Of a stretch of 64,000 bases of DNA, positions 48,693 to 58,370 are shown one piece after another (the first letter of the stretch is position 1; the number at the start of each line of letters is the position of its first letter). The notes beneath the pieces were generated by a model. It was not told where the DNA came from. It saw only the letters and a program-made list of their open reading frames with translations, and ran no database searches. Both the position numbers and the translations under genes were made by a program. The stretch comes from Psychrobacter sp. Ps6 (GTDB taxonomy: Bacteria; Pseudomonadota; Gammaproteobacteria; Pseudomonadales; Moraxellaceae), in contig NZ_JADQAI010000001.1 of assembly GCF_022129235.1 (NCBI RefSeq), forward strand, positions 186,001 through 250,000, written 5' to 3'.

Positions 48693-49859
48693 ATGAATTT
48701 ACATGAGTATCAAGCAAAAGAGCTATTAAAAAGCTACGGATTGCCAATTCAAGAAGGCATCATCGCTCATAATGGCGACGAAGCTGCTGCAGCTTTTGAT
48801 AAAACCCCAACTGACATTGCGGTAATCAAGGCGCAGGTACATGCTGGCGGCCGTGGTAAAGCGGGCGGTGTAAAGCTGGTTAAAACTCGTGCAGAAGCCA
48901 AGCAAGTTGCTGAAGAGCTGATCGGTACTAACCTAGTAACGTTCCAAACTGACGCTGATGGTCAGCCAGTCAACTTCGTATTGGTTGCAGAAGATATGTA
49001 TCCAGTACAAACTGAGCTATATCTTGGCGCAGTAGTTGATCGTGCGACTCGTCGTGTAACCTTCATGGCATCTACCGAAGGCGGCGTAGATATCGAAGAA
49101 GTAGCACACAACACACCAGAAAAAATCTTCAAAGTACACGTTGACCCTTTGGTTGGTCTAATGCCTTTCCAAGCGCGCGACGTTGCGTTCAAACTTGGTC
49201 TTGAAGGCAAGCAAATCAATCAATTTGTTAAATTGATGACTGGCGCCTATAAAGCATTTGTTGAAAATGACTTTGCACTCATGGAAATCAACCCATTAGC
49301 TGTCCGTGAAAATGGCGAAATCGTTTGTGTTGATGGTAAAATCGGCATCGATTCGAACGCTCTATATCGTCTGCCAAAAATCGCAGCGCTACAAGATAAA
49401 ACTCAAGAAAATGAGCGTGAGCTTAAAGCGGCTGAGTTTGACCTAAACTATGTTGCTCTAGAAGGCAACATCGGTTGTATGGTTAACGGTGCTGGTCTTG
49501 CCATGGCGACCATGGACATCATCAAACTGTATGGCGGAAAGCCTGCTAACTTCTTGGACGTTGGCGGCGGCGCAACCAAAGATCGCGTTGTTGAAGCGTT
49601 CAAGATTATCCTTGAAGACAGCAGCGTTGAAGGCGTATTGATCAACATCTTCGGCGGCATCGTACGCTGTGACATGATTGCAGAAGCGATTATCGCTGCA
49701 GTAAAAGAAGTTGATGTGCAAGTTCCTGTGGTCGTGCGTTTAGAAGGTAACAACGCTGAGAAAGGCGCGCAGATCCTAGAAGAGTCAGGTCTAAAACTGA
49801 TTTCAGCTCAAGGTCTTTCTGACGCTGCGCAAAAAATTGTCGACGCTGTTAAAGCGTAA
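48693..49859 (+). CDS. sucC: Succinyl-CoA synthetase beta subunit
   Basis: ADP-forming beta subunit, 388 residues. [18 protein letters not shown] starts the ATP-grasp domain; [38 protein letters not shown] in pieces and [17 protein letters not shown] (active-site/CoA-side loop) are typical. A ribosome site AAAGGA precedes the ATG. It makes ATP from succinyl-CoA together with SucD, encoded about 100 bases downstream. Confidence 0.97.
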   Translation: MNLHEYQAKELLKSYGLPIQEGIIAHNGDEAAAAFDKTPTDIAVIKAQVHAGGRGKAGGVKLVKTRAEAKQVAEELIGTNLVTFQTDADGQPVNFVLVAEDMYPVQTELYLGAVVDRATRRVTFMASTEGGVDIEEVAHNTPEKIFKVHVDPLVGLMPFQARDVAFKLGLEGKQINQFVKLMTGAYKAFVENDFALMEINPLAVRENGEIVCVDGKIGIDSNALYRLPKIAALQDKTQENERELKAAEFDLNYVALEGNIGCMVNGAGLAMATMDIIKLYGGKPANFLDVGGGATKDRVVEAFKIILEDSSVEGVLINIFGGIVRCDMIAEAIIAAVKEVDVQVPVVVRLEGNNAEKGAQILEESGLKLISAQGLSDAAQKIVDAVKA

Positions 49860-49957
49860 TAGCCAAAGCGTAATGACGGCAGTGGCATATTGAAAGGCTA
49901 ATGACAGCCGACGCATGCTGCCATCATTACAAGACAACCGAATACAAGGAAAATATA

Positions 49958-50833
49958 ATGAGTGTATTAATCGATAAAGATACCAAAGTATTGGTACAAG
50001 GTTTCACTGGTAAAAACGGTACGTTCCATTCAGAACAAGCCATCGAATACGGCACCAAAGTAGTTGGCGGCGTAACCCCAGGTAAAGGCGGTCAAACGCA
50101 CCTAGGCCTACCAGTATTTAACACCATGGCGGAAGCCATGGAAGCGACTCAAGCTGACGCTTCTGTTATCTATGTACCAGCACCATTTGTACTAGATTCT
50201 ATCGTTGAAGCCATCGATGCTGGCGTTAAATTGATCGTTGTGATCACTGAAGGCGTACCAACTATCGATATGCTAAAAGCAAAACGCTATCTTGAAGAAG
50301 CTGGCGATGTACGTTTGGTTGGTCCTAACTGCCCAGGTGTTATCACGCCAGGCGAATGCAAAATCGGCATCATGCCAGGCCACATCCATCAGCCAGGTAA
50401 AGTGGGCATCATCTCACGCTCTGGTACTTTGACTTATGAGGCCGTCGCTCAGACAACTAAGCTTGGTTTTGGTCAGTCAACGTGTATCGGTATCGGTGGT
50501 GATCCTATCCCTGGTATGAACCAGATTGACGCATTGAAATTGTTCGAAGCGGATCCACAGACTGAAGCGATCATCCTAATCGGTGAGATCGGTGGTACTG
50601 CTGAAGAAGAAGCTGCTGCTTACATCAAAGACCATGTAACTAAGCCAGTTGTTGGTTATATCGCTGGTGTTACTGCTCCAGAAGGCAAGCGTATGGGTCA
50701 TGCTGGCGCTATTATCTCTGGTGGTCAAGGTACTGCTGAAGAGAAGTTCAAAGCGTTTGAAGATGCTGGTATCGCGTATACACGTGACCCATCTAAGCTT
50801 GGTGAGAAGCTAAAAGAAGTTACTGGTTGGTAA
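49958..50833 (+). CDS. sucD: Succinyl-CoA synthetase alpha subunit
   Basis: Alpha subunit, 291 residues. [27 protein letters not shown] in pieces is the CoA-binding start, [20 protein letters not shown] the middle loop, and [17 protein letters not shown] carries the phosphorylated active-site His. I chose the ATG at 49958 with AAGGAAA upstream; the open frame from 49901 is not needed. It is the last gene of the suc cluster, closed by the terminator at 50887. Confidence 0.97.
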   Translation: MSVLIDKDTKVLVQGFTGKNGTFHSEQAIEYGTKVVGGVTPGKGGQTHLGLPVFNTMAEAMEATQADASVIYVPAPFVLDSIVEAIDAGVKLIVVITEGVPTIDMLKAKRYLEEAGDVRLVGPNCPGVITPGECKIGIMPGHIHQPGKVGIISRSGTLTYEAVAQTTKLGFGQSTCIGIGGDPIPGMNQIDALKLFEADPQTEAIILIGEIGGTAEEEAAAYIKDHVTKPVVGYIAGVTAPEGKRMGHAGAIISGGQGTAEEKFKAFEDAGIAYTRDPSKLGEKLKEVTGW

Positions 50834-50886
50834 ATCAGTGCATAGATTGAGTCGTTAATGACCAGTCTATCTTGATATCATATGAA

Positions 50887-50914
50887 GGCACTCCTACAAT
50901 GGGGTGTCTTTTTT
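50887..50914 (+). terminator. Rho-independent terminator after sucD
   Basis: GGCACTCC, TACAAT, GGGGTGTC then TTTTTT; the 8-bp stem includes two G-U pairs. The remaining 255 bases to galU are A/T-rich with a short GTTC-TT-GAAC dyad at 51026-51035 and no visible gene. Confidence 0.85.
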
Positions 50915-51169
50915 ATGTCTGAAAATTTTATGAAAAGCAAAATATTAGCCATTACTCATAAAGATTGTATCAGTTTTCATAAACATGTTATTTTGAATGA
51001 TATAGTTCGTAATTTTTGATTCAGGGTTCTTGAACTGATAAGTTTTGTATATATGCTGAGCCGTTTGATATTAACAAGGTACACATCCAAATCGCTATGA
51101 TATCTACTAAGTATTTGCTAAGTTAACATTATTATACCCAACCTATTTTCTTGAAACAGTCTTCTTATT

Positions 51170-52042
51170 ATGAAAAAAATCACTCACGCCGTTATTCCTG
51201 TCGCAGGCTTTGGTACACGTATGCTGCCATTGTCTAAGTCTGTACCAAAAGAGTTGTTACCGCTTGGCAATCGTCCTGCCATCCATTACGTGGTCGAAGA
51301 AGCCATTGCTGCGGGTATCAAGCACATCGTCTTGGTCGGTCATGCGCAAAAAAGTGCGATTGAAAACTACTTTGATATCAATGCTGAGCTAGATCATCAA
51401 TTACGTCACAAAGGTAAAGATGAGCTGGCTGATAGCTTAAACTGGCTACCAGAGGATGTAACAGTATCAATGATACGTCAAGGCAAGGCACTAGGTTTAG
51501 GTCACGCGGTATTGGCGGCGCGCCCAATTATCGGTGAACATGACTTTGCCGTATTATTGCCTGATGTCGTGCTTGATCCGTTTACTACTGACATGGCTGT
51601 TGATAATTTGGCCTTTATGCTAGATGCCTTTGCTACAGATGGTCATTCACAGATATTGGTTGATAACGTAGCAGACGAAGACGTGCATAAGTATGGTATC
51701 GCTAAACTCAGTGAGAATAGTGATATGAATGACCAAGCAGATGTGAATGCTAGCTTTAGCGTTGCAGGTTTTGTAGAAAAACCCAGTCTAGTAGAAGCAC
51801 CTTCAAACCTAGCTGTCGTAGGGCGTTATGTATTTAGCAATCAAATTTTTGATTACTTAGCCAATACGCAAGCCTCAGTCGGTGGTGAGATTCAACTGAC
51901 TGATGCTATTGATGCACTTATTAACGAATATGGTGTAAATGTCACAACGATGCGTGGTGCTAGTTATGATGCCGGTGACATGCGTTCGTATATGCAAGCG
52001 TTTATCTATTTTGCCGAGCAGCAATTAGCAGATGATAAATAG
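51170..52042 (+). CDS. galU: UTP-glucose-1-phosphate uridylyltransferase
   Basis: Makes UDP-glucose from UTP and glucose 1-phosphate for surface polysaccharides. ITHAVIPVAGFGTRMLPLSKSVPKELLPL in pieces is the nucleotide-binding signature, then YVVEEAIAAGIKHIVLVG, GLGHAVLAARP, AVLLPDVVLD and VVGRYVF; the late GGEIQLTDAI is typical of GalU. 290 residues is normal. pgi starts two bases after its stop, so galU-pgi are cotranscribed, and two further sugar genes follow. Confidence 0.95.
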   Translation: MKKITHAVIPVAGFGTRMLPLSKSVPKELLPLGNRPAIHYVVEEAIAAGIKHIVLVGHAQKSAIENYFDINAELDHQLRHKGKDELADSLNWLPEDVTVSMIRQGKALGLGHAVLAARPIIGEHDFAVLLPDVVLDPFTTDMAVDNLAFMLDAFATDGHSQILVDNVADEDVHKYGIAKLSENSDMNDQADVNASFSVAGFVEKPSLVEAPSNLAVVGRYVFSNQIFDYLANTQASVGGEIQLTDAIDALINEYGVNVTTMRGASYDAGDMRSYMQAFIYFAEQQLADDK

Positions 52043-52044
52043 CG

Positions 52045-53721
52045 ATGGATAACATAAAGGACGATAAGGCATATAGCAGTGCTCGACATTCTAAATACTG
52101 GCAGCAACTGCAGACGCTTGCAAAGCACCCATGGTCGCTTGCACAGTTATTTGCGCAAGATGACAAGCGCGCTAAACATTTCAGTGTGCAGGCTGGTGCG
52201 CTGTATATGGACTTTAGTAAGCAGCGTATCGATCAGACAGTATTGTCTAACTTACTGAGTTTGGCCGATAGTTGTGAGCTGGATGCTCGTATTGACTCGT
52301 TACTACAAGGCGCGATGGTCAATAACAGTGAAGAACGTGCGGCCTTACATACAGCACTACGTCTGCCTGAGAATGCAGAGCTACAAGTTGGTGAGCAAAA
52401 TGTGGTTGCCGATGTACATCATAGTTTGGCACAGGTAGCGAGATTATCCGAACGTGTCCGTAGTGGCATATGGCGAGGGTTCTCAGGTAAGGCCATTACG
52501 GATGTGGTTAATATTGGCGTTGGCGGCTCTGATCTTGGGCCTCTTATGGCAACTGCTGCGCTTGATGAATGGGCAGACACGGACATCGATGTGCACTTCG
52601 TCTCTAATATGGACGGCACTCAGCTTGATAATCTGTTAAAACACTTAAATCCTGAGACCACTTTATTTATCATCTCTTCTAAGTCTTTTGGTACGGTTGA
52701 TACTTTATCAAATGCTAAAACTGCACTGTCATGGTTGCTTGCGACGGCGACGCTGCGTGCGGGTACTGAAGACAGTGTGTTGCGTCGGCACTTTATTGGA
52801 ATATCAGCCAATAGTGAAAAGATGAGCGTTTGGGGGATACATCCTGAGCATCAATTAGAGCTTTGGGAGTGGGTTGGAGGCCGTTTTTCTTTGTGGTCAG
52901 CGATTGGGCTAGCCATTGCTATTCGTGTTGGTATGAATGGGTTTAGGGAGCTATTAAGTGGTGCTCACAGTATGGATGAGCATTTTGCACAGGCGGATTT
53001 TGCAGATAACTTACCAGTATTGCTAGGGCTGCTAGCTGTATGGAACAGTACGTTTTTAAAAGTGAATGCCCATACCGTATTGCCTTATGATGGACGGCTA
53101 GGCTATCTGCCTAGCTACTTGACCCAGCTTGAAATGGAAAGTAATGGCAAGTCAGTCACTCAGCACGGCGACCATATTGATTATGATACTTGCCCAATTC
53201 TATGGGGCGAGATTGGTTCAAACGCTCAGCATGCCTTTTATCAGTTACTACATCAAGGCACACAGCAAGTCTCCTGTGATTTTATTGCTTGTGTACGCCG
53301 TTATAGTGGCGAGGTACAAAACGCCTCGTTACAACAACAACATGAGTTATCTTTAGCAAACTGCCTAGCGCAAAGTCGAGTCTTGGCATTTGGCAATGGC
53401 GCTGTCACAGATGCCTCGAATAGTGATGAAAAAACGGCATCTAGTGCGGATAAATACAAATATTACCGTGGTAATCAACCATCAACTACCTTGCTTATTG
53501 ATGAGCTAACGCCTCATAGTTTGGGTGCGCTGGTTGCGCTCTATGAGCATAAGGTTTACGTGATGGCCAGTATTTGGGATATCAATCCGTTTGATCAATG
53601 GGGGGTTGAGATGGGCAAGCAAATGGCAGAGTCTGTGCATGACGCTATGCAGCAAGAGACTCACAACCAATTTGACACATCTACCGACCAATTATTACAG
53701 CATATTAAAAAACTGTCTTAG
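52045..53721 (+). CDS. pgi: Glucose-6-phosphate isomerase
   Basis: Interconverts glucose 6-phosphate and fructose 6-phosphate. VVNIGVGGSDLGPLMA and SSKSFGTVDTLSNA bind substrate phosphate; VGGRFSLWSAIGL and the late NPFDQWGVEMGKQMA are PROSITE-like signature regions. 558 residues is normal. It lies between galU and the UDP-glucose-dehydrogenase-like gene, supplying hexose phosphate for nucleotide sugars and gluconeogenesis. Confidence 0.96.
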   Translation: MDNIKDDKAYSSARHSKYWQQLQTLAKHPWSLAQLFAQDDKRAKHFSVQAGALYMDFSKQRIDQTVLSNLLSLADSCELDARIDSLLQGAMVNNSEERAALHTALRLPENAELQVGEQNVVADVHHSLAQVARLSERVRSGIWRGFSGKAITDVVNIGVGGSDLGPLMATAALDEWADTDIDVHFVSNMDGTQLDNLLKHLNPETTLFIISSKSFGTVDTLSNAKTALSWLLATATLRAGTEDSVLRRHFIGISANSEKMSVWGIHPEHQLELWEWVGGRFSLWSAIGLAIAIRVGMNGFRELLSGAHSMDEHFAQADFADNLPVLLGLLAVWNSTFLKVNAHTVLPYDGRLGYLPSYLTQLEMESNGKSVTQHGDHIDYDTCPILWGEIGSNAQHAFYQLLHQGTQQVSCDFIACVRRYSGEVQNASLQQQHELSLANCLAQSRVLAFGNGAVTDASNSDEKTASSADKYKYYRGNQPSTTLLIDELTPHSLGALVALYEHKVYVMASIWDINPFDQWGVEMGKQMAESVHDAMQQETHNQFDTSTDQLLQHIKKLS

Positions 53722-53758
53722 TAATACTGATCAATCAATAATGTAAAAGGGTACACTC

Positions 53759-55165
53759 ATGGGGACTGCTACAAACGATCAACGTATGCCTTATAGTGAA
53801 TTTGCATCAAGCACATTGACCAGTTCCAATGTGTGTGTGCTGGTTGGCCATAGTATCGAAGCGATTACCAGTGCAGTAGTGCTGGCAAGTTTAGGTCAAC
53901 GCGTTCATCTGTATGCAGATATGGATCTATTGGCTCAGCAGATACAGCGATACAGCTTTGAGCATCATCTGCAAGCGCTATGGCAAATGTATGTACAGCA
54001 GCAAGTCATTATGAGCCAAGCATTGCCAGATAGTGCAGAGACGTTAATACAATACTATGAAACGGCAAATCATGGTGATAGCCAAGTTGTCAGTCAGAGC
54101 ATTCATAGTGATGATCAAAATAAAGTGGCGCTTTACTGGTTGTTTTTAGACAGTATTAAGCCAACATGGAACGACGACAGCTGGATTAGGGCATTTAATC
54201 ATAGTCACCAACAGGTATTACCTGTGATTATGAGTGGTATTGAGCAATTAGGGGCTATCTCAGCGCTATCTGAGCGTTTAAAGCGCGCTTGGGTTTATTA
54301 TGTCCCGTTCGTATTTTTACAAGATGGTGATGCTTATAACTCCATGTTGAACCCTGCATTATGGCTGCTGGGTGAAAAAACAGCAGATAGCAACCAACAT
54401 TTAGAGATGTTACAGCCGTTAATGCAGCATGCTCGCGCCGCTCATCATGCCGATATCGCAACGATAGAGTTTGCGCGTAGTAGTATTATGGCGATGCTCG
54501 CGACCCGAGTAAGCTTTATGAATGAAATGTCACGCTTGGCGGATAGCCAGCAGGTGGATATCAGTCAGGTGAGTCGTATTATGGGATTGGATGAGCGCGT
54601 AGGCAGTAGCTATCTACAGGCAGGGTGGGGGTTTGGCGGTAATACACTACCTACCGAGCTGGCTAAGTTACAGCAGTCGAGTAAAATACACAGTTTAGAC
54701 ATGCCTCTTTTACAGTCTATCGTGCATATTAACGAAGACCAAAAAGAGCTGATATTTCGCAAATTTTGGCAGTATTTTGATGGTTTCATTGATAATAAAA
54801 CTGTCATGATTTGGGGCGGCAGCTATAAAGCAGGCTCAGGCCGTACCGCAGGCTCAGCCATCCATCCGTTATTAGCATTGCTCTGGTCTTATAATATCCG
54901 TACACTGGTCTATAGTGATAAGGCACAAGGTGAGCTTGCTGCACTGTACGAACAACAACCTTTACTTGAGTTAACCAGCAGTCCTTATCAAAGAATCAAT
55001 GATGCTCAGGCAGTTTTTTTGATCAGTTGGTCGCCACGAGATCGATTGGATATTGATAAAATCAATCAGCAAGCCATGCCAGTATTTGATGCGCAAAATA
55101 CCTTTACTCGATCGCAAATTGATCGCTTAGTAGGCGACTATGTGGGCATTGGTCGATCTAAATAA
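53759..55165 (+). CDS. UDP-glucose/GDP-mannose dehydrogenase-like protein lacking catalytic Cys
   Basis: The central and C-terminal regions follow the Ugd family pattern: SFMNEMSRLADSQQVDISQVSRIMGLDERVGSSYLQAGWGFGGN in pieces, then VMIWGGSYKAGSGRTAGSAIHPLLALL, and VFLISW near the end. However, the active-site signature GFGGSCFPKD reads GFGGNTLPTE, with Thr296 in place of the nucleophilic Cys and Lys lost. The N-terminal Rossmann motif, usually GxGYVG, reads VGHSIEAITSAVV, without the glycines. The reading frame is otherwise whole (468 residues), with a good ribosome site AAGGG. It is probably not a dehydrogenase; binding or scaffold roles are speculation. It follows pgi by 37 bases. Confidence 0.8.
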   Translation: MGTATNDQRMPYSEFASSTLTSSNVCVLVGHSIEAITSAVVLASLGQRVHLYADMDLLAQQIQRYSFEHHLQALWQMYVQQQVIMSQALPDSAETLIQYYETANHGDSQVVSQSIHSDDQNKVALYWLFLDSIKPTWNDDSWIRAFNHSHQQVLPVIMSGIEQLGAISALSERLKRAWVYYVPFVFLQDGDAYNSMLNPALWLLGEKTADSNQHLEMLQPLMQHARAAHHADIATIEFARSSIMAMLATRVSFMNEMSRLADSQQVDISQVSRIMGLDERVGSSYLQAGWGFGGNTLPTELAKLQQSSKIHSLDMPLLQSIVHINEDQKELIFRKFWQYFDGFIDNKTVMIWGGSYKAGSGRTAGSAIHPLLALLWSYNIRTLVYSDKAQGELAALYEQQPLLELTSSPYQRINDAQAVFLISWSPRDRLDIDKINQQAMPVFDAQNTFTRSQIDRLVGDYVGIGRSK

Positions 55166-55188
55166 TGTTATTGAAGTTCTTCATTATT

Positions 55189-55224
55189 AAAAAAGCTCGC
55201 TAATCATGATTAGTGAGCTTTTTT
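55189..55224. terminator. Bidirectional terminator after the sugar operon
   Basis: AAAAAAGCTCGCTAATC, AT, GATTAGTGAGCTTTTTT gives a long stem with one C-A or G-T mismatch; it ends the galU-pgi operon and the convergent phosphohexomutase gene. Confidence 0.88.
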
Positions 55225-55230
55225 GTGACT

Positions 55231-56718
55231 TTATGCTAGTACTGCCCCTTTTGCCGCTAACCATTGGTAAATTTCTTGAGTTTTATCAGACAATAGTATC
55301 TGATCGCCGCGACTTTCGATATTCAATCTAATCAGTGGTTCAGTATTCGAAGCACGCAAATTAAAGCGCCATTCGCCAAAATTCAGACTCAAGCCATCAA
55401 GTAGAGATTTAGTTGGATTGTCGATACTAAATTTTTCTTCAATGGCACTGATGATCGTTGGGGCATCATGAGTCGTGAGGCGAAAATTTAACTCGCCTGA
55501 GCTGGGATAAGACTGAATATAACCTGTGACCAATTCTGATAAGGTTTTACCCGTGATAGACAATAGCTCAATGGTTAATAGCCAAGGAATCATGCCGCTA
55601 TCACAATAGAAAAAGTCACGGAAGTAATGATGGGCGGACATCTCGCCACCGTAGACCGCACCTGAATGACGCATGACTTGTTTAATAAATGAGTGCCCAG
55701 ATTTACTAATGACAGCCTTACCATTATGTTCTTCTATCACTGCTTCCGTGTTATATATGACGCGTGGATCATAAACAATGGACTCGTTTGGATACTTATT
55801 CAGAAAAGCTTGAGCGAGCATACCGACGATGTAGCTACCATCAATAAACGATCCATTTTCATCAAACAAAAAGCAGCGATCAAAGTCACCATCAAAGGCA
55901 ATACCAAGATCCGCTTTGTTTTCTAGCACGGCTTGCTGAGTCGCCAGTCTATTGGCTTCAATCATTGGATTGGGGATACCATTGGGGAAGCTACCATCAG
56001 GCGTATGATGCAATTTGATAATTTCAATGGGTGCGTCAGCTTGCGTCAGTCTATTGATTAACAAGTCAACGACTGGACCTGCGCTGCCATTACCAGAGTT
56101 AATAATGAGCTTAAGCGGCTTTAATTTATCAACATTAATAAAAGTCATAACATGATCGATATAAGCACTTTTATCAGTCAATAATTGCAACTGTCCTGAT
56201 TGATTATTAGCGGTAAATTGTCCTGATTCTGCCAATGCCTGAATCTCCGCCAAACCATCATCCGCACTGATTGGTTTTGAATGCTCTTTGACCAGTTTTA
56301 AACCATTGTAGTTGATAGGGTTGTGGCTTGCCGTGACTTCTATACCGCCCAGTGCCTGATAATAACTGGTAGCAAAGTAAACCTCTTCCGTACCACTCAT
56401 GCCCAAATCTATGACGTCGACGCCTGCATCAACGATGCCTTTGATAGCGGCTTGTTTTAATTGCTCACTAGAGTGGCGAATATCACTACCAATGACGATA
56501 GCTGGTTTTAGGTCTGCCATATCATTGTTTTGGATCTGATCAGATACCTGATAGCGCTGATATAAAATCTGAGCAAAAGCCCGACCAATACGGTAGGCGA
56601 TGTCTTCATCGAGATTGACGCCAAGCTCACCGCGTATATCATAAGCTTTAAACGAGTTGATGGTGATAGCATTGAATTCCGTGGCGGGCTGATAACTGGT
56701 GGTCGCAGAAGTCGACAT
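55231..56718 (-). CDS. algC: Phosphomannomutase/phosphoglucomutase
   Basis: Interconverts hexose 1- and 6-phosphates through a phosphoserine. AYDIRG opens the fold, VTASHNPINYNGLKLV carries the phosphoserine, AFDGDFDRCFLFDE the metal site, GGEMSAHHYFRDFFYCDSG the sugar-binding loop, and RASNTEPLIRLNIE the phosphate-binding loop. About 496 residues from the ATG at 56718 (AAGGAA upstream). It resembles Pseudomonas AlgC, which makes both mannose 1-phosphate and glucose 1-phosphate; the galU partner lies in the convergent operon. Symbol algC by analogy; pgm or manB are equally used. Confidence 0.93.
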   Translation of the reverse strand: MSTSATTSYQPATEFNAITINSFKAYDIRGELGVNLDEDIAYRIGRAFAQILYQRYQVSDQIQNNDMADLKPAIVIGSDIRHSSEQLKQAAIKGIVDAGVDVIDLGMSGTEEVYFATSYYQALGGIEVTASHNPINYNGLKLVKEHSKPISADDGLAEIQALAESGQFTANNQSGQLQLLTDKSAYIDHVMTFINVDKLKPLKLIINSGNGSAGPVVDLLINRLTQADAPIEIIKLHHTPDGSFPNGIPNPMIEANRLATQQAVLENKADLGIAFDGDFDRCFLFDENGSFIDGSYIVGMLAQAFLNKYPNESIVYDPRVIYNTEAVIEEHNGKAVISKSGHSFIKQVMRHSGAVYGGEMSAHHYFRDFFYCDSGMIPWLLTIELLSITGKTLSELVTGYIQSYPSSGELNFRLTTHDAPTIISAIEEKFSIDNPTKSLLDGLSLNFGEWRFNLRASNTEPLIRLNIESRGDQILLSDKTQEIYQWLAAKGAVLA

Positions 56719-56962
56719 AATGATAAAATTCCTTGCGCATGAGCAATGATAAAATAAGAAAGTAGATAGCATAATTATAAGCCAATCAGGGTTCAATGAT
56801 ACATTAGCTGCTCAATGAGTTAGATACATGTCGATATGTATAACGCAGGTTTATGCTGATTGATTACTAAGCCTCGTACTACACTGACGTACGAGAATGA
56901 TAAACTATACGCTATACCAAGCTAAACAATGGCATGATAAATAAGATATAAGAGTATTTCCT

Positions 56963-57829
56963 ATGAGTATTTTAGACAATAAAGTAACCATACCTAAGCC
57001 CGTGCAAGGCACACCAGAGGCTAGCGGTGAGTTTGATGATTTATTAGCGTTGATGGCTCGTCTACGAGCAGATTGTCCGTGGGATAGGAAACAGACCAAC
57101 CATAGCCTTATTCCTTATGCTATTGAGGAGGCCTACGAGCTGGGTGAAGCGGTGCAAAGCGATGATGATGATGATATCAAAGGCGAGCTGGGAGATGTCC
57201 TGTTACAAGTGGTCTTTCATTGTCAGATGTACGCTGAGCAAGGGCGCTTTGATATGAGTGATGTCATTACGACCTTACAAGAGAAGTTGGTTCGCCGTCA
57301 CCCGCATGTATTTGAAGCCGAAACGCTCAAGGACGATGCGGCAGTAAAAATACGCTGGGATGAAATCAAAGCGGAAGAGCAGCAGGCACGCGAGGCACGT
57401 GGTAAGTCAAAACGTCGCTTAGATCAAGTGAAAGCGGGTAGTGCCTTAATGCAGGCACAAGATGTGCAAAAAAAAGCGTCAACGCTGGGTTTTGATTGGG
57501 ACGGTATCGCTGGTGCCGTCGAAAAGCTAGACGAAGAGATTGCCGAGCTAAAGCATGAGCTAACAGATAAATCTATAGTCGAGATTAAAGACAATATCAG
57601 AGAGGTCGAAAAGGAATTAGGTGATTGCATGTTTGCGCTCGTCAATGTCGCACGCAAACTGAACCTTGATGCAGAAGCCGCTACCTTAACCTGCGTGCAC
57701 AAGTTTAAATCACGTTTTGGTTATATTGAGGAGCAATTAGCATTAAGCGGTAAGCGTTTGGAGGACAGCGATATAACCGAAATGGATGCATTGTGGGAAG
57801 CGGCGAAACAACATGAACGCTCATCATAA
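56963..57829 (+). CDS. mazG: Nucleoside triphosphate pyrophosphohydrolase MazG
   Basis: House-cleaning NTP pyrophosphatase with two MazG helical domains. The first has ALMARLRADCPWDRKQTNHSLIPYAIEEAYEL in pieces and GELGDVLLQVVFHCQMYAE (metal-binding EExxE and ExxD residues), the second FDWDGIAGAVEKLDEEIAELKHEL in pieces and EKELGDCMFALVNVARKL. 288 residues, with an N-terminal stretch before the first domain. Its 3' end overlaps the following comEA-like gene by 17 bases, suggesting coupling. Confidence 0.94.
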   Translation: MSILDNKVTIPKPVQGTPEASGEFDDLLALMARLRADCPWDRKQTNHSLIPYAIEEAYELGEAVQSDDDDDIKGELGDVLLQVVFHCQMYAEQGRFDMSDVITTLQEKLVRRHPHVFEAETLKDDAAVKIRWDEIKAEEQQAREARGKSKRRLDQVKAGSALMQAQDVQKKASTLGFDWDGIAGAVEKLDEEIAELKHELTDKSIVEIKDNIREVEKELGDCMFALVNVARKLNLDAEAATLTCVHKFKSRFGYIEEQLALSGKRLEDSDITEMDALWEAAKQHERSS

Positions 57830-58205
57830 AATTTCGTCTCGCAGCTATATTTTGCCTAGCAGCTACATAGCAATGACTATTTTCGGTCTTTTATGTGCTC
57901 TGCTGATGCTTAATAATGCCCACGCTGCTCCCTGTTTTGACAATCCTCAGCGTGCTTACGCTTATCTGTTGGCACAAGAAAATGTCAAAATACAGGCACG
58001 AGATGAAGCCACCGTAAATATCAATCGTGCCAGTGAAGGCGAGCTGGTATCGCTAAATGGTATTGGCAGTAGTAAAGCACAGGCGATTATTTTATATCGT
58101 GAAATGTTCGGTGAGTTCAAAACAGTAGATGAGTTAGCAAAGGTGAAAGGTATTGGTGCAAAAACGCTTGAGAAAAATCGAAGACGCTTGAGTGTGCAGG
58201 ATTAA
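57813..58205 (+). CDS. ComEA-like secreted helix-hairpin-helix protein
   Basis: About 130 residues. A hydrophobic signal segment IAMTIFGLLCALLMLNNAHA predicts export. The C-terminal two-thirds is a ComEA-type HhH pair: VNINRASEGELVSLNGIGSSKAQAII in pieces, then FKTVDELAKVKGIGAKTLEKNRRRL. Such proteins bind DNA, in competence or as periplasmic DNA-binding factors. Start: the ATG at 57813, inside the end of mazG; a later Met is possible. A role in DNA uptake is plausible but rests on family only; no other competence gene is in the window. Confidence 0.85.
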   Translation: MNAHHKISSRSYILPSSYIAMTIFGLLCALLMLNNAHAAPCFDNPQRAYAYLLAQENVKIQARDEATVNINRASEGELVSLNGIGSSKAQAIILYREMFGEFKTVDELAKVKGIGAKTLEKNRRRLSVQD

Positions 58206-58370
58206 TAGCGGTATTTTACATTAATCAATCCCAATATTGACAAAATAGCATGTAAGTAAATGTCATAACACACCCAGCACGTGCAAAATTTGTTAAACTA
58301 GCGGGTACATCCGCCTGATAAACGCTGTGTTATTCAGGGTGGTTAAAGAATACCGGCGAGGAGTAGATGC

